Positions 35,537 through 44,162 of a stretch of 64,000 nt of DNA are shown here, piece by piece. The notes under the pieces are model-generated. The model saw only the letters and a program-made list of their open reading frames with translations, did no database searches and had not been told where the DNA came from. The position numbers were made by a program, and so were the translations under genes. The stretch is from Zoogloeaceae bacterium. GTDB lineage: Bacteria; Pseudomonadota; Gammaproteobacteria; Burkholderiales; Rhodocyclaceae. Where the stretch lies: assembly GCA_024235635.1 (NCBI GenBank), contig JACKMA010000006.1, positions 169,487-233,486 of the forward strand. The letters are read 5' to 3'. Each line of letters begins with the position of its first letter. Positions within the stretch are counted from its first letter, which is position 1.

Positions 35537-36169
35537 TTGCTCGAATATCGCATCGTCCCGGTCACCCCGTTCCAGCAGAACTGCTCATTGATCTGGTGCA
35601 GTGAGACACGCAAGGCGGCCGTCGTGGACCCCGGCGGTGATCTCGGACGAATCCGGGCGGCGATCGCCGACGCGGGCGTGACGCCCGAGAAGATCCTGCT
35701 GACCCACGGTCATATCGACCACGCCGGTGCGACCGCGGCACTCAGTCGCGAGCTGGATCTGCCGATCGAGGGGCCGCAGCAGGAGGAGCGTTTCTGGATC
35801 GATGCGATGGAGCAGCAGGGGCGGATGTTCGGTTTTCCGAACGGAGAACCCTTCGAGCCGACACGCTGGCTCGAGGACGGCGATCAGGTCGCCTGCGGTG
35901 GCGAAGTCCTCGACGTGCTCCACTGTCCAGGCCATACGCCGGGGCACGTGGTGTTCTTCAGCCGCGCGGCTCGGCTCGCGATCGTCGGCGACGTGCTGTT
36001 CGCCGGCTCGATCGGCCGCACTGATTTTCCGCGAGGCGACATGAAGACCCTGCTCGACTCGATCCGCAACAAGCTTTGGCCGTTGGGCGACGATGTGGCA
36101 TTCATCCCGGGCCACGGGCCGATGTCCACGATCGGCGAGGAGAAGCGATCGAATCCTTTCGTGTATTGA
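35537..36169 (+). CDS. Metallo-beta-lactamase-fold hydrolase, glyoxalase II-like (YcbL family)
   Basis: 210 residues from TTG 35537, giving LEYRIVPVTPFQQNCSLIW, the usual N-terminus of this family. The metal ligands are complete: THGHIDHAG, the Asp in VGDVLFAGSIGRTDFPRGD, and the HCPGHTPGHV and PGHGPMS histidines. YcbL-type enzymes hydrolyse S-lactoylglutathione or other thioesters. An upstream TTG (35498) is open but lies before the predicted sigma54 transcription start. An unusual start codon and no clear ribosome site suggest low expression. Confidence 0.85.
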   Translation: MLEYRIVPVTPFQQNCSLIWCSETRKAAVVDPGGDLGRIRAAIADAGVTPEKILLTHGHIDHAGATAALSRELDLPIEGPQQEERFWIDAMEQQGRMFGFPNGEPFEPTRWLEDGDQVACGGEVLDVLHCPGHTPGHVVFFSRAARLAIVGDVLFAGSIGRTDFPRGDMKTLLDSIRNKLWPLGDDVAFIPGHGPMSTIGEEKRSNPFVY

Positions 36170-36230
36170 CGAAACGGCGGTCGGCAGGGTCTGCGAGACG
36201 ATAAAGAAAGAAGAGTGAGGGTTGTTCAAG

Positions 36231-36941
36231 GTGCGAGTAGCGATTGTCGAAGACGACGTGGTTCAGGGTGACACCCTGGAGCAATGGTTCACCGACCAGG
36301 GGTCGGACGTGCACCTGTTTCGCGGCTCCCGCGACTTCGTCCGCATGGCGGGTCGCGAGAGCTTCGATCTGGCGCTGGTCGATTGGATGCTGCCGGAAAT
36401 GACCGGACACGAGGTGCTGCGCTGGCTGCGGGAGGATCGCGGCAACGACATGCCGGTGATCTTCATCACTGCCCGCGACGCAGAAGAGGACATCGTCGAG
36501 GCCCTGAACGCGGGCGCCGACGATTACCTGGTCAAGCCGGTGCGCAAGCTCGAACTGATGTCGCGCATCGAGGCGGTGATGCGACGGGCGCGGCCGCACG
36601 CCCGCAGCCAGAAGATCGAGATCGCGCAGTACTGCTTCGAACTTCAGAGCAAGCGCGTCACCGTGTCGGGCGAGCCGGTCGAACTGACCGACAAGGAATT
36701 CGAACTGGCGGTGTTCCTGTTCCGCAACCTCGGACGCCTGCTGTCACGAGGCCACATGCTCGAAGCCGTATGGGGGCAGACCGCAAACCTGGCGACACGC
36801 ACCGTGGATACCCACGTCAGTCGCGTCCGCAGCAAGCTCAACCTGCGACCCGACAACGGCTTCCGGCTGGTGCCGACCTACAATTACGGCTATCGCCTGG
36901 AACAACTCACGGACGAGCAGGCCGAGCAGGAGCCGGCCTGA
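36231..36941 (+). CDS. OmpR/PhoB family response regulator
   Basis: 236 residues from GTG 36231, chosen because GAGGG lies ~9 bases upstream; TTG 36222 sits right against that site. The receiver domain has the acidic pair in IVEDDVV, phospho-Asp51 in LALVDWMLPEMTG and Lys in DDYLVKPVRK. The C-terminal winged helix spans ~125-225 (LTDKEFELAVFLFRN, RTVDTHVSRVRSKL). A CHASE2 kinase on the same strand lies beyond mscL and may be its cognate sensor, though the two are not contiguous. Confidence 0.93.
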   Translation: MRVAIVEDDVVQGDTLEQWFTDQGSDVHLFRGSRDFVRMAGRESFDLALVDWMLPEMTGHEVLRWLREDRGNDMPVIFITARDAEEDIVEALNAGADDYLVKPVRKLELMSRIEAVMRRARPHARSQKIEIAQYCFELQSKRVTVSGEPVELTDKEFELAVFLFRNLGRLLSRGHMLEAVWGQTANLATRTVDTHVSRVRSKLNLRPDNGFRLVPTYNYGYRLEQLTDEQAEQEPA

Positions 36942-37138
36942 GCCGACGGCCTCCGCGTCGACGACGATGGTCGAGGCAGTCCAGTGAATGGCATCCTGCC
37001 CGCCGGTTGCGGCTGCAGGTCACCTGATCGGATCGGGAACAGGGTTTGCGCAAGCCGCCTTCGCTCGTTGGCGGCGGTGCCCGGTGGCGACGCGCGCTGC
37101 AGCGCGATTGCGCCGCAGGTCCGCCGGGCCGGGCTTGG

Positions 37139-37184
37139 CTGCGTCCGGACACGGCCCGCCTGAGCGGGCCCGCACCGGACGCAG
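37139..37184 (-). terminator. Probable terminator of mscL
   Basis: Outer 10-bp stem CTGCGTCCGG/CCGGACGCAG plus an inner GC stem (GGCCCGC/GCGGGCC), beginning 4 bases past the mscL stop. There is no U tract. It may act on both strands, since the response regulator gene ends 200 bases to the left. Confidence 0.5.
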
Positions 37185-37188
37185 GTCG

Positions 37189-37611
37189 TCACTTCTTCAG
37201 CAGATCGCGGATCTCGCGCAGCAGCACGACGTCTTCCGGATCCGGTTCGGGCGCGGGCTCGGCCGGTGCTTCTTCCTGACGCTTCAGCTTGTTGATGACC
37301 TTGATCGCGACGAAGATCGCCATCGCGATGATCAGGAAGTCGATCACCGTGTTGATGAACATGCCGTACTTGATCAGCGGGGCACCGGCCTTCTCGGCCG
37401 CCTCCATCGATTCGTAGGCCTTGTCGCCGAGGTTGATGTACAGATTCCTGAAGTCCACGCCGCCGATCAGCTTGCCCATCACCGGCATGACAAGGTCCTT
37501 GACGAGCGAGTCGACGATCTTGCCGAAAGCAGCGCCGATGATGATACCGACGGCCATGTCGACGACGTTGCCCTTGACCGCGAACTCCTTGAATTCCGAG
37601 ATAAAACTCAT
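37189..37611 (-). CDS. mscL: Large-conductance mechanosensitive channel
   Basis: Inner-membrane pentameric channel that opens under hypo-osmotic stretch. 140 residues, the normal length, beginning MSFISEFKEFAVKGNVVDMA with the conserved N-terminal helix. TM1 follows (VGIIIGAAFGKIVDSLV), then TM2 (INTVIDFLIIAMAIFVAIKV) and a charged cytoplasmic helix LLREIRDLLKK. An AGAAGGAA ribosome site fixes the start; the 21-codon longer frame is not needed. Confidence 0.96.
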   Translation of the reverse strand: MSFISEFKEFAVKGNVVDMAVGIIIGAAFGKIVDSLVKDLVMPVMGKLIGGVDFRNLYINLGDKAYESMEAAEKAGAPLIKYGMFINTVIDFLIIAMAIFVAIKVINKLKRQEEAPAEPAPEPDPEDVVLLREIRDLLKK

Positions 37612-37803
37612 TTCCTTCTCCAGTAGAACCGGTGCGGGATCAAAATTTTGTGACGCGTGCCAACCGGTTTGCACGAGTTATATCAGAAAGGCCCGGAGCC
37701 ATTGGTGGCGAAGGGTAAAATCCGTTCGCCACATCAGGAAGAGGGCGATTGGCACGGGCCGCAGGAGTTGCCCGGCGAGTCGTTCGTGTCGGGAACACGC
37801 ATT

Positions 37804-37905
37804 GTGAAGATCCTGTTCCCTGGAACGTCCAGGGCTATCTGCGAATGGATCGCGGTCACTGTCAGCTGCGCCTTGATCGCCGCTGCGGTGGTCAATTACG
37901 GCTGA
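37804..37905 (+). pseudogene. Severed N-terminal membrane segment of the CHASE2 kinase, ended by in-frame TGA
   Basis: From GTG 37804 the frame reads VKILFPGTSRAICEWIAVT, then a hydrophobic run ending AAAVVNYG and TGA (37903-37905). Directly after the stop, in the same frame, come LWRIDQVFYDVAMS and the CHASE2 domain of the next entry. CHASE2 proteins normally have one N-terminal transmembrane helix followed by a G-W-L-x-R-x-D-type junction, so the TGA stands where TGG (Trp) is expected. Either a nonsense mutation, readthrough, or a sequencing error. Confidence 0.6.
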
Positions 37906-37941
37906 CTGTGGCGCATCGATCAGGTCTTCTACGATGTCGCG

Positions 37942-40098
37942 ATGTCGACGGTCGATCGCCGTATCGACGAGGATCTGCTGATCGTCGCGATCGACGAACA
38001 AAGCCTGGCGGAACTCGGCCGCTGGCCCTGGCGACGGGCCGTCCACGGGCGCCTGATCGAGCGCCTGCGTCAGGCCCGGTCGGGTCCGGTCGCACTCGAT
38101 GTGATATTCGCCGAACCCGACCATGCCGATCCGCTCAGCGACCGGGTACTGGTCGACGCCTTGCGCGCCCATGGCCGCGTGGTGCTGCCGCTGCCACCGG
38201 CCTCGGGCTCGAGCGTGATCGACGGTGCCAGCATGTTCGCGGGTGACGCTGCCGCGATCGGACACGTCCATGTCGAGTTCGACCCCGATGGCATCGTGCG
38301 CAGCGTCTATCTTTGGGAACGGGAAGGCGATCGCACGATCCCACAGCTCGCGCTCGCGCTCCTGCAACTGACCGATCCGGTGCTGGCGGCGCGCTACACC
38401 GAGCAATGGCCGGATGACGACGACCCTGGCCGTAACGGCCTGTTCAGGATCCCGTTCGCCGGTCCGCCGGGCGCCTTCGAGCGGGTGTCCTTCGTCGATG
38501 TCCTCCAGGGGCGGATCGCCCCGCCGCGCATTGCAGGCCGTACCGTCGTCATCGGCGCCGTCGCCAGCGGCATGGGCGACGTCGTGCCGACGCCGACCTC
38601 GGCATTCACGCGGCCGATGGCCGGCGTCGAGGTCAACGCCAATATCTACTCCGCGCTGCGCAATGGTGGTGGCATCGGCGCGCTGCAACCGTCGATGGCG
38701 GCGCTGCTGTCGGCCTCGCCGGTGCTGCTGCTGATGCTGGCGATGGTGCGCCTCAGTCCCCGCGAAGCATTGATTGCCGCGTTCGGCGTCTCCGCGGTGG
38801 CCCTGTTCGTGCCGTGGCTGATGTTGCAGCAGATGCAGTTGTGGTTGCCGCCGGCGGGGGCGCTGGTCGGATGTATGCTCGCCTATCCGCTGTGGAGCTG
38901 GCGCCGGCTGGAAGCCACGCAACACTACCTGGACGAAGAACTCGATGCGTTGCAGCGCGAGGCCGACCGCTGGCGTCCGATTGCCGGCCGGGACGAAACG
39001 GAACGGGTCACGGCCGATCCGATCGATCGACGATTGGCGGTGCTGAGGGAGATCGCCAGCCGGCAGCGCACGCTGCGCGATTTCATGATGGACACGCTCG
39101 ACGGCCTGCCCACCGGCGTCGTCGTCGTCGACCCGGCCGGCTCGGTGGCGCTGTACAACCGCCGTGCGTGCTCACTGCTCGGTGGTGACGGGCCGGATGA
39201 ACTGCTGGCTGCGCTGAGGGCGATCGAGTGGCCACCCGAGCTGAAGCCCCAGCGCGGTCTGCCGGCGAGTCCGCCGGAGCCGGTTTCGACCGAAGTCGGC
39301 GCTGCCGACGAGCGCAATCTGCTGGTCACGATCGCGGCGATGCAAGGACGCCGCTGGCCGAGCGATGCGTTGGTGCTGACGCTGGACGACATCACCCAGG
39401 TCAAGCAGGCGCAGGAGCGGCGCGAGTCCGCGATGCAGTATCTGTCGCATGACCTGCGCTCGCCGCTGTCGTCGATCGTGACGATGGTCGAGAGTTTCGA
39501 CGACGACGACTTCGCCGCCGGCGTGCCGCGCGAGGAACTGCGACGGGTTGGCCTTTTCGCTCGTTCGGCGCTCGAGTTGACCGAGAACCTGTTTCGCCTG
39601 GTGCGCGCCGAAGGCGTCGATGTCCGCAAGTTTTCGGTCTACGATCTCAATCAGCTGATCGACGATGCGGCCGAGGAGGCATGGGCGCTGGCCCGCGCCA
39701 AGAACATCAAGGTCGTGCGCGAGGACGCCGGCATCGACGATTGCCCGGTATCCTGCGAACCGGGCATGCTCAAGCGGGCGTTGCTGAACCTGCTGACCAA
39801 TGCCATCAAGTACAGCCCGGAGGGCAGCGAGGTCCATGTCGCGCTGGGGCGCGAGCCGCGCGGCTGGCGACTCGAGGTCCGCGATCAGGGTGACGGCATC
39901 AGCGAGGAGGATCAGCGCCTGCTGTTCAAGCGCTTCGGACGCCTCGAGAAGAGCACCGGCCGGCGCGTCGCCGGTCTCGGGCTCGGGCTGATGATCGTCA
40001 AGACCGTGGTCGAGCGTCACGGCGGCAGCGTCGAGGTCGGCAGCCAGCCGGGTTCCGGCAGCACATTCACCATTCGACTGCCGCTGGCGCAGACCTGA
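37942..40098 (+). CDS. CHASE2 domain sensor histidine kinase, 5' part interrupted
   Basis: 718 residues from ATG 37942, the first good start after an in-frame TGA at 37903. The CHASE2 extracellular sensor domain spans ~1-245 (LLIVAIDEQSLAELGRWPWR), then three hydrophobic helices (~250-330), a PAS-like segment (~375-470), HisKA with His503 in QYLSHDLRSPLSSIV, and HATPase_c (LLNLLTNAIKYSPEG, DQGDGIS, GLGLGLMIVK). The catalytic half is intact. Without the upstream helix the sensor domain would lack its export signal, so the protein may be mislocalised unless the stop is read through. Confidence 0.88.
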   Translation: MSTVDRRIDEDLLIVAIDEQSLAELGRWPWRRAVHGRLIERLRQARSGPVALDVIFAEPDHADPLSDRVLVDALRAHGRVVLPLPPASGSSVIDGASMFAGDAAAIGHVHVEFDPDGIVRSVYLWEREGDRTIPQLALALLQLTDPVLAARYTEQWPDDDDPGRNGLFRIPFAGPPGAFERVSFVDVLQGRIAPPRIAGRTVVIGAVASGMGDVVPTPTSAFTRPMAGVEVNANIYSALRNGGGIGALQPSMAALLSASPVLLLMLAMVRLSPREALIAAFGVSAVALFVPWLMLQQMQLWLPPAGALVGCMLAYPLWSWRRLEATQHYLDEELDALQREADRWRPIAGRDETERVTADPIDRRLAVLREIASRQRTLRDFMMDTLDGLPTGVVVVDPAGSVALYNRRACSLLGGDGPDELLAALRAIEWPPELKPQRGLPASPPEPVSTEVGAADERNLLVTIAAMQGRRWPSDALVLTLDDITQVKQAQERRESAMQYLSHDLRSPLSSIVTMVESFDDDDFAAGVPREELRRVGLFARSALELTENLFRLVRAEGVDVRKFSVYDLNQLIDDAAEEAWALARAKNIKVVREDAGIDDCPVSCEPGMLKRALLNLLTNAIKYSPEGSEVHVALGREPRGWRLEVRDQGDGISEEDQRLLFKRFGRLEKSTGRRVAGLGLGLMIVKTVVERHGGSVEVGSQPGSGSTFTIRLPLAQT

Positions 40099-40143
40099 GC
40101 GCCGGTCCCGGGGGCGCTTCCCCGGGGATCGGGCGAGGCGGAC

Positions 40144-41577
40144 TTGGGCGGGGAGCGGTTGAACGCAAAGCGCAGGTGGTTGATCTACGCGGCAGTGGCG
40201 CTGGCCGCCGGCGTGGCACTGGCGATGATCGCCGGGCGCCGGCATTGGCTCGAAGCGCGGCTCGCGCGCGAACTCGAAGTGCGTCTCGGCGTACCGGTCG
40301 CCATCGGCGACATCGGAGTCGCCGATGGCATATCGGCGCTGCGTGTCGGCCGGCTGCGCATCGGCCCGGCCCGCTCGCCATTGCTGGCGATCGATTCGGT
40401 CGAGATCTCGGCCGCGAGCATCGGTGACGCGCTGGCCGGTCGCATCGATCGCGTTCGCGCCACCGACGTGAGGTGGCGGCCCGCGGACGCCGGCGAAGCG
40501 GCGCCGGCCTGGACCGCGGTGGCCGGCGGCGGCAACGGCAGCGACGTGCCGCCCGAGATCATCGTCGAGCAGGCGCAGCTGGGGCTCGAAACTGTACCGG
40601 GCGTAGGCGGTCGCCTGGTGCTATCGAAGCTGACCTTGGTGCCCGCCGGTGCGGGCGTCATGCGACTTTCCGCCGACACTCGTTTGTCGGTGACGGCGCC
40701 GGCCGATCTCGACGCGAACCTGAGCGTCGTCGCCGAGGTCGATCTGCGGCGCGCACGGGTGCGATCCGTCGATATCGGGGGGCGCCTTGCTCTGCCCGGG
40801 GGCGTCGAGGCGCAGGCGCTGCGCCTGCGCCTCGCCGAACTGGGGAGCGGTAAGGACGGTTCGCTGGGCGGTCGTGGAGGCGGCGGGTCGGCATTCGTCC
40901 GGGCCGCCGACGGGGCGATCGTCGGCGTCGCATGGTCGTTGCCCGAGTTCGCCGTCGTGGGCACACGCGCGACATCGCCGCTGCTGTCGCTGGCGGCCAC
41001 GGGGACGGCGCTCGGCGCTGGCGTGTGGGCGAGCCTGGAGGCCGTCGATGGCGATGCCTCGGGCCTGCGCGTCGAGCGGCTGGCGACGCGGATGGTGGCG
41101 CGAGCCGCGGCCGTAGCGATCGATCTGGAAGCGTCGGCAAGTCTCGCGTTCAGTCGGCCGTCATCGACGCTGGCGGTGGCGATCGGGGCGCTCACGCTGG
41201 CGGCAGAGGTGGAGCCGCCGGATGGGTTGCGCCTGCACGGGCGCGGCGCAATGCAGGCCGACCTTGCCGCCGGCACCGTCGCAGCCCGCATCGCCGGAAC
41301 GCTCGACGATTCGCCGGTGACACTCGACGTCGGCTACCGCGCAGCGGCGTCGCCACCGTTCTCGGTCGCCGGTGAGCTGCAACGCTTGGACCTGGGCCGC
41401 CTCTCGTCACTGTCGCCGGCTCGCGACGGAGAAGCGCAGCAAGCAGCCGGCGGGGAGCTGCTGCCGCACTGGCCCCTCAGTCTCGACCTGCGGGTCGCCT
41501 TGCTCGAGGCCGGCGACGTCATCGTCGAGGGCGCCCACCTGCGCTACCGGCCGGATGCTCAGAGTCGAGCCGAGTAG
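40144..41577 (+). CDS. AsmA-like predicted membrane-anchored protein
   Basis: 477 residues. One N-terminal transmembrane helix (WLIYAAVALAAGVALAMIAG) is followed by a long periplasmic region of repeating amphipathic beta strands rich in Ala/Val/Arg, as in AsmA/TamB-like lipid-transfer proteins (DLDANLSVVAEVDLRRARV, GTVAARIAGTLDDSPVTLDV). It is shorter and more divergent than true AsmA, so the family call is tentative. Start codons are all TTG (40144 or 40159). Follows the CHASE2 kinase by 45 bases and converges on the TRIC gene. Confidence 0.55.
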   Translation: MGGERLNAKRRWLIYAAVALAAGVALAMIAGRRHWLEARLARELEVRLGVPVAIGDIGVADGISALRVGRLRIGPARSPLLAIDSVEISAASIGDALAGRIDRVRATDVRWRPADAGEAAPAWTAVAGGGNGSDVPPEIIVEQAQLGLETVPGVGGRLVLSKLTLVPAGAGVMRLSADTRLSVTAPADLDANLSVVAEVDLRRARVRSVDIGGRLALPGGVEAQALRLRLAELGSGKDGSLGGRGGGGSAFVRAADGAIVGVAWSLPEFAVVGTRATSPLLSLAATGTALGAGVWASLEAVDGDASGLRVERLATRMVARAAAVAIDLEASASLAFSRPSSTLAVAIGALTLAAEVEPPDGLRLHGRGAMQADLAAGTVAARIAGTLDDSPVTLDVGYRAAASPPFSVAGELQRLDLGRLSSLSPARDGEAQQAAGGELLPHWPLSLDLRVALLEAGDVIVEGAHLRYRPDAQSRAE

Positions 41578-42179
41578 GTCGGCAGCGTGAGGTCGTAGCG
41601 CAAGGCGAGCAGACGTCCGAGCAGCACGAAAGCACCTGCGGCCAGCGCGGCGGGGACGGCGGCGACTCCGATCTGGGTGAGGCCGACCAGCAGCAGGGCA
41701 CCGAACCAGGCGGGCGTCGCATAGAGCGGACCGTTGAAGATCAGGGGTTCCTCGTTGCACAGCACATCGCGCAGGATGCCGCCGACCACGCCGGTGATGA
41801 CACCCATCGCACTCGCCACCAGCCAGGGCACGCCGAGGCCGAGCGCGATCTTGGTGCCGCTGACCGTGAACAAGGCCAGACCGAGGGCGTCGGGCAGCAG
41901 GAACAGGCGCGAGGGCAGGCGCCAGTAGCGGGCCGCTGCGAAACTCAACATGCCGGCGAGGATCGCGCATACCAGGTAGCTCTGATCGGCGATCCAGAAT
42001 ACCGTGCGGTCGAGCAGCAGATCGCGCAGCGTACCGCCGCCGAGCGCAGCGGCGAGAGCCACCACGACCATGCCGAACATGTCGAACGGCTTGCGGCCGG
42101 CTTCGAGCACGCCCGACGCGGCATTGACGGCGACGCCGGCGAGGCCGATGCCGTACAGGAGGGTTTCGATCTTGCCCAT
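41559..42179 (-). CDS. Trimeric intracellular cation (TRIC) channel family protein (YadS-like)
   Basis: 206 residues with seven hydrophobic helices. Two TRIC repeats are visible: LLYGIGLAGVAVNAASGVLE with ALGGGTLRDLLLD, and LFTVSGTKIALGLG with GVVGGILRDVLCNE. The glycine-rich GGGTLRD/GGILRD loops are the family's ion-path kinks. Bacterial TRIC proteins are potassium-permeable channels. Its last 19 bases overlap the convergent AsmA-like gene. Confidence 0.9.
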   Translation of the reverse strand: MGKIETLLYGIGLAGVAVNAASGVLEAGRKPFDMFGMVVVALAAALGGGTLRDLLLDRTVFWIADQSYLVCAILAGMLSFAAARYWRLPSRLFLLPDALGLALFTVSGTKIALGLGVPWLVASAMGVITGVVGGILRDVLCNEEPLIFNGPLYATPAWFGALLLVGLTQIGVAAVPAALAAGAFVLLGRLLALRYDLTLPTYSARL

Positions 42180-42301
42180 CTCGCCGCGCAGCCTAGCATG
42201 GAGGATGCGTGCAACGGGCAACTCCGGAAGTTGTCCGGCACGTGTCCGGTCCGTGGTAGCTTCGATCCACGTGGCGAAACAACCGAGAGGGAGGACGTCC
42301 C

Positions 42302-43258
42302 ATGGCCGTTCCACAGCGTTTCCGTGGCGTGATGAGCCTGCCGGCGATCGCGGCGCCGATGTTTCTCGTGTCGGGACCGGAGTTGGTGCGCGAATGCTGT
42401 CGCGCCGGTGTCGCCGGCACCTTTCCGGCGTTGAACGCCCGCAGCAGCGAAACCCTCGGCGCATGGTTGCGCGCGCTCGACGGCGTGGCGTCGGATCCGG
42501 CCTGCGCACCGTACGGCGTCAATCTGATCCTGCACCCGAGCAACGTCCGGGTCGCGGCCGATCTGGCACTGCTGGTCGAACATCGTTGTCCCTTCGTCAT
42601 CACCAGCCTCGGCCATCCCGGCCAGGTCGTCGAGGCGGTTCATGGCTACGGCGGGCTGGTCTTCTCCGACGTGATCCACGCACACCACGCGAAGAAGGCG
42701 ATCGCCGCCGGCGTCGATGGCATCGTTGCGGTGGCCGCCGGCGCCGGTGGCCACGCCGGCACCCAGAGCCCGTTCAGTCTGGTGCGGGAGATCCGCGAAT
42801 TCTGGGACGGCGCGCTGGTCCTCGGCGGTGCCATCTCCGACGGCGCAACGGTGCGTGGCGCCGAACTGCTGGGCGCCGACTTCGCCTATCTGGGCACCCG
42901 TTTCATCGCGACCCGCGAATCGATGGCGCCGGAAGCCTACAAGCAGATGCTCGTCGATTGCAGCGTTGCGGACATCGTCTATACCGACGCGGTGTCCGGT
43001 ACCGATGCCAACTTCCTGTGGCCGAGCCTCGAGCGGGCGGGCTACGACCGCGCGCAGCTGACCCGCAGCCTCGGCAAGGGCAAGCTCAAGGATCTCGCCG
43101 ACGAGGCGAAAGCGTGGCGGGACATCTGGAGTGCCGGGCACGGCGTCGCGACAATCCACGACATTCCGTCGACGGCCGAGCTGGCCGCCCGCCTGGCGCG
43201 GGAATATCGCGCCGCCTGCGCGATGCCGCCCAGTCCGGCTTGCGCACCGGCGCCATGA
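42302..43258 (+). CDS. Nitronate monooxygenase / FMN-dependent 2-nitropropane dioxygenase-like enzyme
   Basis: 318-residue TIM-barrel flavoprotein. It begins SLPAIAAPMFLVSGPELVRE; the FMN phosphate site is AVAAGAGGHAG, then GAISDGATVRGAELLGADF and YLGTRFIATRES. The family oxidises nitronates to carbonyls and nitrite. It starts a same-strand series with the branched-chain-type transporter genes 40 bases downstream, suggesting it may act on the imported compound; that link is inference. Confidence 0.87.
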   Translation: MAVPQRFRGVMSLPAIAAPMFLVSGPELVRECCRAGVAGTFPALNARSSETLGAWLRALDGVASDPACAPYGVNLILHPSNVRVAADLALLVEHRCPFVITSLGHPGQVVEAVHGYGGLVFSDVIHAHHAKKAIAAGVDGIVAVAAGAGGHAGTQSPFSLVREIREFWDGALVLGGAISDGATVRGAELLGADFAYLGTRFIATRESMAPEAYKQMLVDCSVADIVYTDAVSGTDANFLWPSLERAGYDRAQLTRSLGKGKLKDLADEAKAWRDIWSAGHGVATIHDIPSTAELAARLAREYRAACAMPPSPACAPAP

Positions 43259-43298
43259 GCTGGCCCGCGGCGAGCGCCGCACAGGTCTAGCCACCGGC

Positions 43299-44162
43299 AT
43301 GTTTGCCCAGGTCGTGGTGGGCGGCGTCGCGGCCGGGTGCGTGTATGGGCTTGTGGCCCTGTCCTTCGTCCTGATCTACAAGGCCACGCGTTCGGTCAGC
43401 TTCATGCAGGGCGAACTGCTGATGCTCGGCGCGTTCACGGCGGTGGTCCTGGTCGAGGCGTTGGGCTGGCCGGCGTGGGTCGCCGCGGTGGCAGCCGTCG
43501 CCGCTTCGTTCGCCTTCGGGCTGGTGCTCGAACGCGCGGTACTTTGGCGGGCGATCGGCCAGCCCCATCTGACGCCGGTGCTGCTGACCTTCGGCCTCGG
43601 GCTGGTGATCCGTGGTGCCGTGACCAGCGTGCCCGAGGCCACTCACCGCATGCATCGCCTGCCGCTGCCTTGGTCGCGGCCGCTCACCGTCGGGCCGGTG
43701 CAATTCGCCCCCGAGCACCTGATGGTGATCCTCGCGACCTGCACGGCCTGTGCAGTGCTGGCGTTGTTCTTTCGCCATAGCCGCACCGGGCTGGCGCTGC
43801 GGGCCTGTTCCGAAGACTCCGGCGTGGCGGCCATGCTGGGCGTGTCGCCGGCCGCCATGCATGCGCTGGCGTGGGCACTGGGCGCCGCGCTGGCGGCATT
43901 CGCGGGCGTCCTGCTGGCGCCGGTGACCTTCGTCGAGCCAGGCATGGGCATGGTCGCGCTGAAAGCATTTCCTGCCGCCGTGATCGGCGGCTTGGCAAGT
44001 CTGCCCGGAGCCTTGCTCGGCGGCCTGTTCATCGGCCTGTCCGAGGCGCTGGCCGGGCGCTTCCTGCCCGACGGCGTCAAGGACCTGACCGCCTACGGCC
44101 TGATGCTGGCGGTGCTGCTGCTGTTCCCACGGGGCATCGGCGAGATCGGACGGCGGCAATGA
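43299..44162 (+). CDS. Branched-chain amino acid-type ABC transporter permease (LivH family)
   Basis: 287 residues, about eight transmembrane helices. The family start is FAQVVVGGVAAGCVYGLVAL, with SFMQGELLMLGAF and the cytoplasmic coupling region GLALRACSEDSGVAAMLG. It pairs with the LivM-type permease whose ATG overlaps this gene's stop by 4 bases. Confidence 0.93.
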   Translation: MFAQVVVGGVAAGCVYGLVALSFVLIYKATRSVSFMQGELLMLGAFTAVVLVEALGWPAWVAAVAAVAASFAFGLVLERAVLWRAIGQPHLTPVLLTFGLGLVIRGAVTSVPEATHRMHRLPLPWSRPLTVGPVQFAPEHLMVILATCTACAVLALFFRHSRTGLALRACSEDSGVAAMLGVSPAAMHALAWALGAALAAFAGVLLAPVTFVEPGMGMVALKAFPAAVIGGLASLPGALLGGLFIGLSEALAGRFLPDGVKDLTAYGLMLAVLLLFPRGIGEIGRRQ

